A stretch of DNA of 64,000 nt from Mantis religiosa (Eukaryota; Arthropoda; Insecta; Mantodea; Mantidae), in NCBI GenBank assembly GCA_030765055.1, contig CM060958.1:111297127-111361126 (forward strand). Direction: 5' to 3'. Position 1 is the stretch's first letter. Every line of letters begins with the position of its first letter. The notes beneath the pieces are model-generated. The model searched no databases, was not told where the DNA came from, and worked only from the letters and a program-made list of their open reading frames with translations. The position numbers were made by a program, and so were the translations under genes. Of the stretch, positions 46,680-56,794 are shown one piece after another.

Positions 46680-47320
46680 GTGGTATTCACACACACACAC
46701 ACGCACGCACGCGTGGTCACAATTATTACAACATAAATTAGGAATTGGAATTCTGCAGTTCCTTCTTTCCTGTCCTAAATATCATGACTACACTCCGGAG
46801 TGGCCTGCAGGCCCTGCTCGTTGGAGCGTTTGTCAGGCCATTTACCTAACCACCTGGATTGTTAGCATCTTTTATTAACTTTAGTCTTAAATATATTCAA
46901 AGTTGGCAAGAAAACAGGCGCTATCTCTTTTGAAGAGCGTTAAACACATAAATCGAGGGGATGAGATGCTAATTATCTTTGTGCGTATTTGCTAAGCCGA
47001 TAACTCAACCTGCTTATTAAGCTACTGCATGACGGAAGGAAGACAGCTGTTGAACTCTAGTCGGATTTAGCTGCATCTAACAGTTCCTATGTATGTAACC
47101 GGCAGTACAAATATCGCCCCTTAAACAGTAATTTTGGATGTTAAGCTGCTTCGTTTCTTTGCCGCTAAGAACTAAATACGACATAAATGTTAGGAATGTT
47201 AGCGTATTTCATGTACATGCAAAGAGCGATTACACTCCGAGGTTTCATCAAAGAATCACGTGCAAAGTAAGTTAATAACAACGCTTATGGGAGGTCGGTT
47301 CAGGATAAGTAGCACTCTCA
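46680..47320. other. No gene seen
   Basis: Short CA/CGCA repeat at 46687-46712, otherwise featureless. Confidence 0.4.
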
Positions 47321-47325
47321 CCCAG

Positions 47326-47358
47326 TATAAATACGTAAGTGCTACAACGTACCTTCAG
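47326..47358 (+). promoter_or_regulatory. Candidate RNA polymerase II core promoter
   Basis: TATAAATA at 47326-47333 with TCAG at 47355-47358, A at 47357, spacing -31. It has an AATAAA about 470 bp downstream. Chance occurrence in AT-rich DNA cannot be excluded. Confidence 0.35.
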
Positions 47359-47442
47359 ACAAGCAATATCTTCTGAAAGCTTCTCTTCTGAACGTTCTGC
47401 AACTCTTCTGTGTTCCTCTTATGAAAATGTGGCTGTAATGCA

Positions 47443-47793
47443 TTGACATCAACAACTATAGATGTATCTGAATACAAAATTTTCACGATGTATATAGGTA
47501 TGTTAATGACGTCATTCGTGCTCCAATATGCACTCTTCGTCCTCACTCCTCCAGAATTCCTCCAGAGGGCAGAACACCCCACATACCTTTTTTCGTTCAC
47601 GAAAGAGCGGAATGAGAGATTCAGGGAGTCAGTGAGAGCGCTTTGTTGGGACAAACGGTGCTTTTCTCCGAGCGAGTTTGTTAAAACTGTAGTTGTAACT
47701 GGATATGGCTTGAGTTCCATTCACCAGCGAGTGAACCCGGCGGCAGAGGAAGCTGCATCATGCACGTTATTTCGGTATGCTACCACGTCATGA
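47443..47793 (+). CDS. Hypothetical 116-residue ORF between TATA box and polyA signal
   Basis: Starts MTSTTIDVSEYKIFTMYIGM with a hydrophobic stretch at residues 14-36 (MYIGMLMTSFVLQYALFVL), which could be a membrane segment. A basic and serine-rich remainder ends RYATTS. The frame sits 86 bp below a TATA/initiator pair and 35 bp before AATAAA (47828-47833). Against it: an equally long frame runs on the minus strand (47355-47720), no known domain is present, and the surrounding DNA is transposon-rich, so the unit could be part of an unrecognised LTR. Confidence 0.2.
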   Translation: MTSTTIDVSEYKIFTMYIGMLMTSFVLQYALFVLTPPEFLQRAEHPTYLFSFTKERNERFRESVRALCWDKRCFSPSEFVKTVVVTGYGLSSIHQRVNPAAEEAASCTLFRYATTS

Positions 47794-47834
47794 AGAAAGT
47801 GTAATGTGAAGTTTTATCCCCCTATACAATAAAG

Positions 47835-48575
47835 GAGTAGTATAAAGGAATAATATAAAGGTAACTAATGTAATAAATGAAAATGAAATATAAATTGCTA
47901 AGATGAAAATAAAATCGAACGGTTAGAAAAAGAAAAGCTAAATTATTAACATCCACATAAAGAAAGGGTAGTCCAAGGAGCAAACAGTACGTTAATGTGT
48001 AACGCTGGGAAAGTGGAATTTTGGCTTATTCTGAAATCCAATGAATATCGTAGAAAAAGATATAAAGCCATTGGGATAGCTGGCAGGTCATGTGTCTGAG
48101 CCGGGAGCGAACTACAAGTCATAGGCAAGGTCATCAGTTGTAACCGTGTCGTTGTGCCGGAAGGAGGTTAGTTCGTGTGTATAACACCGTACAGAATTGA
48201 ATGGGACTTCTAATTCATAATCTGCTGTACATCATCACATTTTCTAAAGTGTAGGGAATAACTAGAAATTCTATCAAATACGAAAAGTAATAACGAGTGC
48301 GATAATAGACCAGTTGAAGTAGGGTAACCCGGTTTATCTTTTATGTGCAGGGAATTAGGAAATAGTTAATAAAAACGAAAAATAAATAACATAGGAAGGA
48401 GAAAAGGAATTTATTCGACAACAAATACACCCTGAGATTTATACCTTCCTTCCAGGATCCTGTTTCGAATTTTATCCGAAATCAATTTTGCTAAGTTTCC
48501 CGAACCAAGCGAAACCCGGCGAACTGCAAGTGATAATCAGTAGTATGTGAAATGTGTAGTGTTTAACGCCCGCTT
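47835..48575. other. No gene seen
   Basis: AT-rich spacer. Confidence 0.4.
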
Positions 48576-48584
48576 TTACTACAT

Positions 48585-48792
48585 ACGGCACCGCAGGCGG
48601 TGACACTGATTATGCATGAGATGAAGATGGAGCACCGGTGGAATGAGATGGCGGGGGAAACCGGAGGTCCCGGAGAAAACCCGCCCCAACGCCGTGTTGT
48701 CCACCACAATTCTCACTTTGCGGTTGCCTGGGATCGAACCCGGGCCGCCTTGGTGAGAGCCAAGCGGTCTAACCACTCAGCCACGGCGTACC
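48585..48792 (-). repeat. tRNA-derived SINE, family S2
   Basis: The minus strand starts with a well-kept tRNA-like head (GCCGTGGCTGAGTGG, GACCGC..., GGGTTCGATCCCAG) and continues into a GC-rich body (GGGCGGGTTTTCTCCGGG). The head looks like a Leu/Ser-type tRNA, but the long body marks a SINE rather than a gene. Confidence 0.85.
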
Positions 48793-48829
48793 AGTAATGC
48801 ACAGCTTCCAAAAGAGGGTACACCTAGTT

Positions 48830-49135
48830 TGTCCATCTGACAAGGGAACTATCACTATGGTCACTACTCTACGTGCTTGAGAACTCAATGGGGTTATCTT
48901 TGCTCTATGTGGAGTCTGTTTGCCAAAACTCGAGGGCCAAGTATAGCTGGAAGTACCCGAAAATGGGTCCAGAACACTTAGGAACATATAGGTATAATAA
49001 CACAACATTGTACGGGAGGAATTGTTTGGCAGCGGTCTACACATAGCATACCTAAGGAGCACCATCCCTGACACTTAGCACAGAGCTAACAAGGGATGTC
49101 CAGCAGCTACTTGCAAATTGTCGCATGCTCCACAA
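48830..49135 (+). repeat. Repeat K, copy 2
   Basis: Shares 'gcttgagaact', 'tgctctatgtggag', 'gggaggaattgtttgg' and 'gggatgtccagcagc' with the minus strand of 27.2-27.43 kb. Contains an extra 25-base insertion before the last block. Lacks the inverted 5' arm of copy 1. Confidence 0.65.
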
Positions 49136-49139
49136 TGGG

Positions 49140-50095
49140 CAAATATGTGTTTAGTATTATTAATTCAACCAAAGAGTATAAAACTTAACAATACTTTCCA
49201 GACTTCACTTTTGGGCGTTGCGGTTCCACTCCGTAGCAGATTTTTGGTGCACATGTTTTATGTACAGCAGGCATTAAACCATTAAATTTTCAGGTACGCA
49301 GCATTGTGAGTACAGTGGTAGTTCTCTTGTTAGGCTCATTCGTAAGACAAAGACAAACCTCTCTAACGCTTATTTTATCTGAATGAGTGAAGGGGAACGT
49401 CTTTATGCAGAAAACGAAAGAAGAGGGAGTAAAGCTACAGGGGAACGCCGTTGACTTAGGATTTGGGAAACATTGGCGATGACAACTCAAACCTTAACAG
49501 AATCGTAATACTTAGAAACGGTACCTTTCTGCTACAATATATGTTTTAATATCAACCATTTTAATTCCACAAATAGTTAGCTAATTGTAACAGACCCGAA
49601 TAAATAAAGTTATCATGTAGAATTTTCAGATCTACTTTTCAGTTTTTTCAACACATCTTGCCATTCAGACAGTCCATTATTAAGGAGAGCCTCATTAAAT
49701 AAGGATTTAAGAACCATTCTCCATTTGCTGAAATACTGAATATTTCAAGTTGAATTTATTTTCCATAACTCGTACAGAAGAAAAAGTGAAATAATATATA
49801 CACAAATATATTTTCCCTCTAAACTAATTTAACTTCAATTCCTGCACAACATTTTCCTTAAATCTGTATCCTAAGTTCAAACAGAACTTCTGTGAGGAAT
49901 ACAATGAATTGTAAGTCAGTTGAGCATTGTTTTGCCGCGTTGAAGTGATTAATTCAGAATAAAGTGTTAATTAATAACGCTTTGATACAAATCGTTCAAC
50001 ATTTTTATGCACTTAAGGTCTTACACTATTGATATATGCAAGGTAAAAGAAGCGAAGACCATCGCAAGAAAACTGAAAAAGTTGACTAAAGATAC
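49140..50095. other. No gene seen
   Basis: AT-rich sequence with no recognisable content. Confidence 0.4.
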
Positions 50096-50099
50096 ATTT

Positions 50100-50205
50100 G
50101 AAGATAGAAGAACTTTCCAGGCTCAGCAGGCGTGGTGTGATGGAGTTGGAAGATCCATACGTTTCGTTCACGTCTGCGGTGAACATCATCAGTAGTGGCG
50201 TGGTC
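50100..50205 (-). repeat. Hammerhead-bearing repeat, inverted unit 1
   Basis: About 105 bp matching the reverse complement of 50715-50830. It contains the motif annotated at 50158-50192. Confidence 0.75.
50158..50192 (-). ncRNA. Hammerhead-like ribozyme motif (minus strand)
   Basis: Read on the minus strand: CTGATGA (50192-50186), T, stem II GTTCAC with GTGAAC (6 perfect pairs), GAAA, then CGTA with predicted cleavage after the A. The flanks allow three helix I pairs (CTA with TGG, one wobble). Helix III is minimal, as in the 39.5-kb motif. Best core of the five in this window. Confidence 0.6.
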
Positions 50206-50214
50206 TTGAATCAG

Positions 50215-50341
50215 GGGAGAAGTTAATTAAAGTTCTGGTGCAGTCTCTGTGGAAGCGTGCTGGACACATAACCCAGAGGTCCGTGCATCGAAACGACACT
50301 CTGCTACCAGACTGCTCCAGAACTTTTAATTAACTTCTCCC
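50215..50341. repeat. Inverted repeat enclosing a tRNA-like sequence
   Basis: Arms 50215-50238 and 50317-50341 ('gggagaagttaattaa', 'agttctgg' and inverse) differ by one inserted A. Confidence 0.9.
50240..50309 (+). pseudogene. Initiator tRNA-Met pseudogene with 3' CCA
   Basis: GTGGAAGCGTGCTGG and CATAACCCAGAGGTCC are the anticodon-arm region of eukaryotic initiator tRNA-Met (anticodon CAT at 50267-50269). ATCGAAACG and CTCTGCTA match its T arm and acceptor, followed by CCA (50307-50309). About five bases of the D arm are missing and several stems are mismatched. CCA is not encoded in eukaryotic tRNA genes, so this copy likely came from reverse-transcribed mature tRNA, or from a primer tRNA copied by a retroelement. 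Confidence 0.8.
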
Positions 50342-50344
50342 ATT

Positions 50345-50714
50345 TACAAATACATATTAGTCTGTAAAATGATTTCACGACAACGAAAATTGAACATTCG
50401 TGAAAATAGAACATTTGCTTCTATATAAAAGTAGGCTGAACAGTTTTGAATGTCCTCCAACTCCATGAGAACGAACGAACAGTTTTTTTTAAAAAAATGT
50501 CCTTCACAATTCACACCGCTTGCTGTGACGAGCCCTAACCCCCAACTGCCTCGCTCAAGGCAAGGTACCCAGCTTCGACCTCCCGATAGAGACGGTGGCG
50601 CAGGCAGACACTAAACAAAACACAATAAGCCACTACCACCGCCCCTATAGGGAAGTCTGACAATTACCTGCAATCAGCCTCTGTGCCAATCGGCACAGTC
50701 TTCTGTGTGACTCA
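50345..50714. other. No gene assigned
   Basis: Spacer between the two inverted hammerhead-bearing units. Moderately GC-rich at 50.52-50.70 kb. Confidence 0.35.
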
Positions 50715-50830
50715 AACTCAGAACACGCCATCACTGATGATGTTCACCGCAGACGTGAACGAAACGTATTGAATCTTCGATCTCCATCAGACCACGGCAC
50801 CTGAGCCCAGATAGTTCTTCTTCCTTCAAA
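50715..50830 (+). repeat. Hammerhead-bearing repeat, unit 2
   Basis: Same about 105-bp unit as 50100-50205, opposite orientation. Shared phrase after the core: 'ccatcagaccacg' versus 'ccatcacaccacg'. Confidence 0.75.
50734..50768 (+). ncRNA. Hammerhead-like ribozyme motif (plus strand)
   Basis: CTGATGA (50734-50740), T, GTTCAC/GTGAAC stem II, GAAA (50761-50764), CGTA. Core identical to the minus-strand unit at 50158-50192, but helix I flanks pair worse. Confidence 0.55.
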
Positions 50831-50929
50831 TTACACTTCGGCCGGCATAAAGATACCTACATTACCTCAATTATGAAGCTGAACAACTTAGCCAATAGAG
50901 CTTCAGGCTTGAAGGAGATTTCCCATGAA

Positions 50930-51165
50930 TCTTATCCCTGACCTTCTGTTATGGTTGTTTTATTTTTTTGTGTTTTTTGTGGGGGGTTTTCAGAGGGGGT
51001 AGTTCCTCGTGGCGTATCCACTTCCACCCGTCTTGACGTTGTGCTCAGCTGAGAGGCGTTTTAAGAAATCAGGTATTGCCCTATGGAAAGAGCCCCGGAG
51101 TATCCATAACTCCCTGGTAGAAGGGGGCCGCATCCTTGGTCCTACGGGTCCACGACTATGTAACT
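50930..51165 (+). repeat. GC-rich repeat tail
   Basis: Shares 'gtggcgtatccact', 'cacccgtcttga' and 'ggtattg' with 58.74-58.82 kb, so it is a fragment of the SINE-like family that interrupts the mariner there. Confidence 0.6.
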
Positions 51166-51359
51166 GATATTTAAATGATGGCGATCACAGGTTACTACTG
51201 CTCTACGTTGTGCACCAGTTTGAAGCAAATATTATAGTGAGCAATGAGGTTTCTCTCAGGGTATGCGTGGATGTGTGTGAGAAGGAAATTTTACAACACT
51301 GGAATGCCCGTTTCCAAATTATTTATTCACTGCTTCTTATTTCAAACCTCGAAATGGAA

Positions 51360-51883
51360 GCTGCCGACCGAGGGTTACCAATCTCGGTTTATAGTGACTG
51401 AATGCTAACTATATTTCTCGATAAATTTTGATGACCCGACAAATATTCAAGACAGAACAAGTTGACCGCTCTAATGGGCTTGACGTCTCAGAATCCTCTC
51501 TTATATCGGCTACACGACGATAAATGTTCGTGATGGCTTCCTAGCCGCGATATAGCCATATCGGCCATACACCTACGACTGCCTTAACCACAGCTGCGCG
51601 TGTGTCTTTATATAACTTTCACTCTCCAAATTCCTTTTCCAAACCAAACAAAGTCCTTTTGTGGCTGTTTTGGTCGCCATTGTAAACGATCCGAAGAATA
51701 CCCTATTCATGTACGTCAAGTGACAATTCCTTTAGAAACCTTCTAAGGACACTGTTCCTTTCATTCATGGCATTGTTATAAACAGTTTCCCCAACTAAAC
51801 TGGACTTGGTCGTCACAAAGACCAACATTCCTTCGACGTCTATCATTATTCTTTGCTTCTGTCAAACCATAATTTCGGTATCA
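51360..51883 (-). repeat. 3' LTR
   Basis: Near-identical to the 5' LTR from TGATACCG (51883) to the 'cggtcaacttgttc' block. Beyond that (U5 side, left) the two LTRs diverge strongly. A purine-rich tract with GGGGG lies just inside at 51887-51893. Confidence 0.8.
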
Positions 51884-52682
51884 AATGCCCCCATAGATAT
51901 TATTTTATTATCCAATAATGAAATAATATATATGTCTTGCCCGAATATAACGCAAAATATTAGACCTTTGTCAGCAACTTCCAATTCATTTTACAATTTC
52001 TTTTCACAACATTAATTTTTTTTTCTTACATGACATTTCCTAAAAATTATTCACATGGTTACATAACAACATTTCATTTAAAATTTACCAACATTCTGTT
52101 CTGCAATTTTCAACTTTTAAATATTACTCGGAAAATATTTCAATCTACCTCATCTCTCCTTTTCTCCATCTGATCTACTTAAAATTAATTCATATTGTTG
52201 TTACACTTGAAACAATTCCTAAATATACACTCCCATGTTTAAATCAATGGTACATTAATAATATTATATTTGTATGCAACATTTCTGAGTTCTTCTTCTT
52301 GATTCTATATAAATATTCTTTTCAAAAGTCTTTCATTGTTCTGATATTTTTTTTAACTGGTTAATTGTTTTTATACATTTCCGAATACTTCTTTAATCAA
52401 TGGTACATTAATAATATTATATTTGTATACAACATTTCTGAGTTCTTCTTCTTGATTCTATATAAATATTCTTTTCAAAAGTCTTTAAGTGTTCTGATTT
52501 TCATTACTATATTTTTTTTCACTTGTTTAGTTTTAAGTTTCACTGCACTGTCACAACACTGTTTATACTTAACCTATACATTTTACACTACACTGTTCAT
52601 ACTTAGCCTATACATTTTACAAGTTTGTTTCTTCTCCTTTTACAATTTGTTATGGCAATTTTAAATACTTTAGCCTAAGTTT

Positions 52683-53795
52683 CTACCATTTACAAGAAAA
52701 TTCATCATCCCACAACGTACTTCGAAAATACAAGAGAATTTTGCGGACTTTTCCATGTATGAAGGACTTATTTATTCTACATCCCCATGAGTTTTCCATA
52801 TCTAGCTTAGATATCGGACATCGATCTTTTTTCCTATATTTCTTAGGCATATTCTGATGGAACTGTGCCCCTTGCCCGAAATATTTTAATATTTCTGTTT
52901 CGTTTATCCCTGAATTTTGCATGTTTTTCAATGTTTCATTTGTCACCGTGATCTCTATTGCTACCTCACTAATTTCACTTGTGGTTTTCTCCAAATTCCT
53001 CGTCAGTTTTCTATTTTCCCTCTCTGATATTTCTAATCTACTCCTAGCTTCTCCTAACTCTTCTCTAGCCATTCCTAATTCTTTGTCTAATTTCTGTACT
53101 ATTTCCTCCCCAAGTTTTCTGTTTTCACTATCCAACCTTTCATTAGTTAGATTCATAACTTCATTTTCAACATTCTCCGTCTCCTCACTAACATCTTTTC
53201 CTACATTGTCTGTTACCTGATCAGCTTCTTCTCTTACGTTCTCTACTTCCTGACTATCTTTCCTGAAATTTTCTAACGACTGTTGTTGATTGTCTAACTT
53301 CTTTCCTAGTTCTATTTGTCCTGCCTCTAACTTCTGAAAACCACTTTCTATCTTTCCTTCTATCTTTTTTAAACTTTGATTATTATCCTTCATCTCTTTT
53401 ATTAAACTTTGATTATTATCCTTCATCTCTGTTATTAAACTTTGATTATTATCCTTCATCTCTGTTATTAAACTTTGATTATCATCATCTATCTTTTTAC
53501 TTAAACTTTCACTTAAACTTTGATAATTATCATCTATCACTTTACTTAAACTTTCACTTAAACTTTCAGTCTTATCATCTATCTTTTTACTTAAACTTTC
53601 ACTTAAACTGTCAACCCTTGCGAACACTTTTCTAATTTCCTCTAACATATTTATTTCCCTTTCTACATTATCTAGGACAGTTCTACTACGCTCTGGTACT
53701 TCGACTTCCTGCCTACTGCTACTAGCATCAACCTCCTGGACTTCCATGCTTTCTACAGAATTTTGACTCAGCATTTTTCCACTCCTTAAATACAT
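52683..53795 (-). CDS. Gag-like coiled-coil protein of LTR retrotransposon, 370 residues
   Basis: An intact frame and the longest in the window. Starts MYLRSGKMLSQNSVE; MYLRSG-type starts are seen in gypsy-group Gag proteins. Residues 60-150 are built from short repeats (SLSESLSKKIDD, then NQSLITEMKDN four times) with heptad-like spacing. Residues 150-285 are a charged coiled coil rich in Glu, Lys and Asn. The end (residues 300-370) is Cys-poor with FGQGAQFHQNMPKKYRKKD. No zinc knuckle (CCHC), protease or RT is seen. Likely role: particle or RNA-binding scaffold of the element. Low damage suggests recent activity. Alternative: a domesticated or captured coiled-coil gene. Confidence 0.7.
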   Translation of the reverse strand: MYLRSGKMLSQNSVESMEVQEVDASSSRQEVEVPERSRTVLDNVEREINMLEEIRKVFARVDSLSESLSKKIDDKTESLSESLSKVIDDNYQSLSESLSKKIDDDNQSLITEMKDNNQSLITEMKDNNQSLIKEMKDNNQSLKKIEGKIESGFQKLEAGQIELGKKLDNQQQSLENFRKDSQEVENVREEADQVTDNVGKDVSEETENVENEVMNLTNERLDSENRKLGEEIVQKLDKELGMAREELGEARSRLEISERENRKLTRNLEKTTSEISEVAIEITVTNETLKNMQNSGINETEILKYFGQGAQFHQNMPKKYRKKDRCPISKLDMENSWGCRINKSFIHGKVRKILLYFRSTLWDDEFSCKW

Positions 53796-53986
53796 TCACA
53801 GTAGTCTAGTATATAATTTAACACTCTGTACCTTTGATACTTTTTTTTACTGGCTCCTGATGATGTCACTGATGACGATGCCGGCCTCCTTTCTTTTTTA
53901 CAGTCGAACTGTTGACGAATTTCTTGATGGGTCCACCGTCCTCCTGTCGAACCACCTCCTGTTGAACCTCGTCGTCGGGTTGACAC
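53786..53986 (-). CDS. Short leader ORF of the LTR retrotransposon
   Basis: 66 codons, start MSTRRRGSTGGGSTGG, overlapping the gag-like start by 10 bases in another frame. The GGGSTGG part comes from the leader repeats. Could be an upstream ORF or chance. Repeat-derived composition makes coding doubtful. Confidence 0.2.
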   Translation of the reverse strand: MSTRRRGSTGGGSTGGRWTHQEIRQQFDCKKERRPASSSVTSSGASKKKYQRYRVLNYILDYCECI

Positions 53987-54090
53987 TCCTTCTAGGTTGA
54001 ACCTCCTTCTAGGTTGAGTCTGCTTCTCTTGTTGAACCTCGTCGTCGGGTTGAAACTCCTTCTAGGTTGAACCTCCTTCTCGTATCGAGC
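53955..54090. repeat. Leader tandem repeat
   Basis: 'ttgaacctcgtcgtcgggtt' followed by 'ctccttctaggttgaacc' occurs twice at about 70-bp spacing. Confidence 0.8.
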
Positions 54091-54121
54091 TCCACTTGTC
54101 GAACGTCCTTCTCCTATCGTG

Positions 54122-54140
54122 CCCCGCGTTGGCGCGCCAG
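54122..54140 (-). promoter_or_regulatory. Primer binding site, tRNA-Lys type
   Basis: Two or three bases inside the 5' LTR the minus strand reads TGGCGCGCCAACGCGGGG. This matches the complement of the tRNA-Lys(CUU) 3' end except at two positions. The position and TGG start are as expected. Confidence 0.7.
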
Positions 54141-54142
54141 TT

Positions 54143-54730
54143 TGTAACGAAAATGATATGTGGCGAACAAATATCTAATGATTGGCGAACGAGGGTTACC
54201 ACAATTGATCACTGTTCACGGAGACTGACGGCAGAATGTTTATTGTTCGATAAACTATATTTGTTCCTTTCGTATATATGAACCGACAATTATGAAACAC
54301 CGAACAAGTTGACCGCTCTAATGGGCTTGACGTCTCAGAATCCTCTCTTATATCGGCTACACGACGATAAATGTTCGTGATGGCTTCCTAGCCGCGATAT
54401 AGCCATATCGGCCATACACCTACGACTGCCTTAACCACAGCTGCGCGTGTGTCTTTATATAACTTTCACTCTCCAAATTCCTTATCCAAACCAAACAAAG
54501 TCCTTTTGTGGCTGTTTTGGTCGCCATTGTAAACTATCCGAAGAATACCCTATTCATGTACGTCAAGTGACAATTCCTTTAGAAACCTTCTAAGGACACT
54601 GTTCCTTTCATTCATGGCATTGTTATAAACAGTTTCCCCAACTAAACTGCACTTGGTCGTCACAAAGACCAACTTTCCTTCGACGTCTATCATTATTATT
54701 TGCTTCTGTCAAACCATAATTTCGGTATCA
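54143..54730 (-). repeat. 5' LTR
   Basis: 588 bp, TGATACC...GTTACA on the minus strand (TG...CA). TATATAA at 54461-54455 and AATAAA at 54244-54239 are ordered as in an LTR. Flank right of the LTR starts ACTAA. The target duplication cannot be confirmed because the other LTR end is blurred. Confidence 0.85.
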
Positions 54731-54734
54731 ACTA

Positions 54735-55565
54735 ATGGGAGTAGAACCTCTGCACTTAACTGTCGCTGAACTAATCTATTAGTTTCCCTATTCTTCATTC
54801 CATCCAAATTAATTTATTTGTTCATCTGTAGACGATACAAGGACAGGAGAGTTGTATGGTAGTTTGAAACAAAGTAGATGCTATTTGAGGGTAGAACAAT
54901 TCTTGTCCTAGCGCAGAAACTAATACTTAGAATTGTTCATAAGGGTAGAGGGGCATAGAGCAGCAGGAAATGCCTAGCCTGAAACATTAAGGACTCTGCT
55001 GCCGTATGCCTGCTGCCAACAGATCAGTTGTCCTTCGTATAATCTCGTATCATACCTTCTTCCCACAAATTTAGATCCTGAAGACAACTGAAATCCTCCG
55101 CCGCTTTCTAATTTCTTTGTGCAAGTTTTTTTAATGACGACTGCATAGCTAGAAGTTAAAAGAAAACTTCGGTGCGGAGAAAAACTTCGACAACTTTCTG
55201 TTACTTTAATTGAGACACTGGCAGCGTAGCCCAGAATTTAATATTTCTGGAGTCTCTCTAAAGTCTTAGGCAGATATCTCTTACGAAAACCTCACAAAAG
55301 GCGTTTCGTAATTTACATACAGATTAAAAACGCAGCATGGAGCTGCGGAGGTATTGAAACACTAGAAAAACAATGAAAACAAAAGAAACAAGAGTTCCCT
55401 TCGCATCGACAACTGTAGTCATAATTGGAAATATGACCTTTGATCTTTTAGTTGAATAAACCACTGCAGACCATGCATTAGTGTAGCTTTGTCCATTTCA
55501 TTTAAAAATATATAATACGATATAAATCTAGTATCAGAAAATACAGTATGTAAATTTAAATTGCC
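54735..55565. other. No gene seen
   Basis: Spacer without motif or repeat partner. Confidence 0.4.
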
Positions 55566-55568
55566 ATA

Positions 55569-55822
55569 GTTTTTTTTTTTTTTTTTTGTAATTTAAGTCC
55601 TCCAACGTTAAGTCATATCGAACGATGAATGGAATTGGTGAAATGATGCTCAAATGAGCCCGGGGTCCATGGAGCTTAGCGTTAACCGACATTCGTCTTT
55701 CAGGATAAGGGAAAACCCCGGAAAACCCCTTATCCAGGTAGCTCACCCTGACCGAGATTCGAACCCGGGACCTCTTGAACGTGAGGCAGACATGCTACCA
55801 CCACGCTACCTAGGCGGGCTAG
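55569..55822 (-). repeat. tRNA-derived SINE S1, copy c
   Basis: T run 55570-55587 is the inverted poly(A). The body has 'ggataagggaaaaccccgg' and the head B box reads GGTTCGAATC-like on the minus strand (from 'gattcgaaccc'). Best-preserved full copy. Confidence 0.92.
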
Positions 55823-55824
55823 AA

Positions 55825-56548
55825 ATATTGTTAAAAACACGTAAAAAGTGTTCTCAGACGTTCATTTTCACCAAAACCGTTAGCTGAGTGCTAACACACA
55901 GTCAGCCCTTCTTTTGCACAAATGAAACACTTCTAACCGTCTATGCAATGTTCTTATAAGTCTCTGTAGCCCGCCCTGCCACTGTAATCTAAATACAGGT
56001 CCAACTCTAACAGGAACTACACACCAATTCTGGTGACTCCGTTACTCACATGCAAACTTTGTCGCTGCTTCCCCAGCGCGCCGAACCCTCGCCGCACTTA
56101 ATAACCCATGGACTACTTCCTGCCCATTGCACGGCCTACCGACTCCTTATCACGGAGCTTGCAATGCACGACACTCCCAATGGACACGTTTAAGCTTGAA
56201 CGCTAGAAACTGCGCGAAACCATGCTTGGAATAACAACCATTGGAACAGTGGTCTGTATCATTTCAATGTAAAACACCGCATTTGTCTACCAGCACCATA
56301 TCAGAAAGTTTGCTAATTTTTCTGAACCACACGCGAAAATACATGATGTAATATTCAATCATCAAACTCCAGTCTGCGATTTACTATCATTTGCCATACC
56401 CAAGTATAAGCCTATGTTGCAATACGCTAGGCGAAATGCAGATTATTTCATTGGCATACCCTTATGATCATTTGCAAATGCAATTAGCATGGCTTTTCAT
56501 ATTAGACTGCGTGAATGCCAAAGTGATTTGGAATGTGATATGATAACG
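55825..56548. other. No gene seen
   Basis: Spacer between two S1 SINEs inserted in the same orientation. Confidence 0.4.
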
Positions 56549-56550
56549 TA

Positions 56551-56792
56551 CTTTTTTTTTGCAATTTACGTCCTCCAACGTTGTCATATCGGACGATGAA
56601 TGAAATGGGTGAAATGATGATCAAATGAGCCCGGGGGCCATGGAGCTTAGAGTTACCCGACATTCGTCAATAAGGATAAGGGAAAACCCCGGAAAAGCCT
56701 TATCCAGGTAACTCCACCTGACCGAGATTCAAACTCGGGAACTTTTGAACGTGAGGCTGACATGCTATCATCTACGCTACCAAGGCGGCTAA
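56551..56792 (-). repeat. tRNA-derived SINE S1, copy d
   Basis: Same structure as copy c with a short T run (56552-56560) and slightly more decay in the tRNA-like head. Confidence 0.9.
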
Positions 56793-56794
56793 AT

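Larger units (their letters stand above)
51360..54730 (-). mobile_element. Non-autonomous LTR retrotransposon (gag-like ORF, no pol)
   Basis: Two direct LTRs (51360-51883 and 54143-54730) frame 2.26 kb. Transcription order on the minus strand: 5' LTR, primer site, leader with tandem repeats, gag-like ORF, AT-rich 3' region, purine tract, 3' LTR. No protease, RT, RNase H or integrase motif is present in any frame, so replication would need an autonomous partner. The internal AT-rich part holds a direct duplication (52243-52350 and 52398-52503). Confidence 0.85.

Noticed and set aside
48720..48790. Functional tRNA gene (Leu/Ser type)
   Set aside because: The head continues into a long SINE body instead of a T-run terminator, and the anticodon arm is not convincing.
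53955..54090. CRISPR-like repeat array
   Set aside because: Only two units, no unique spacers, inside an LTR-retrotransposon leader of a eukaryote.
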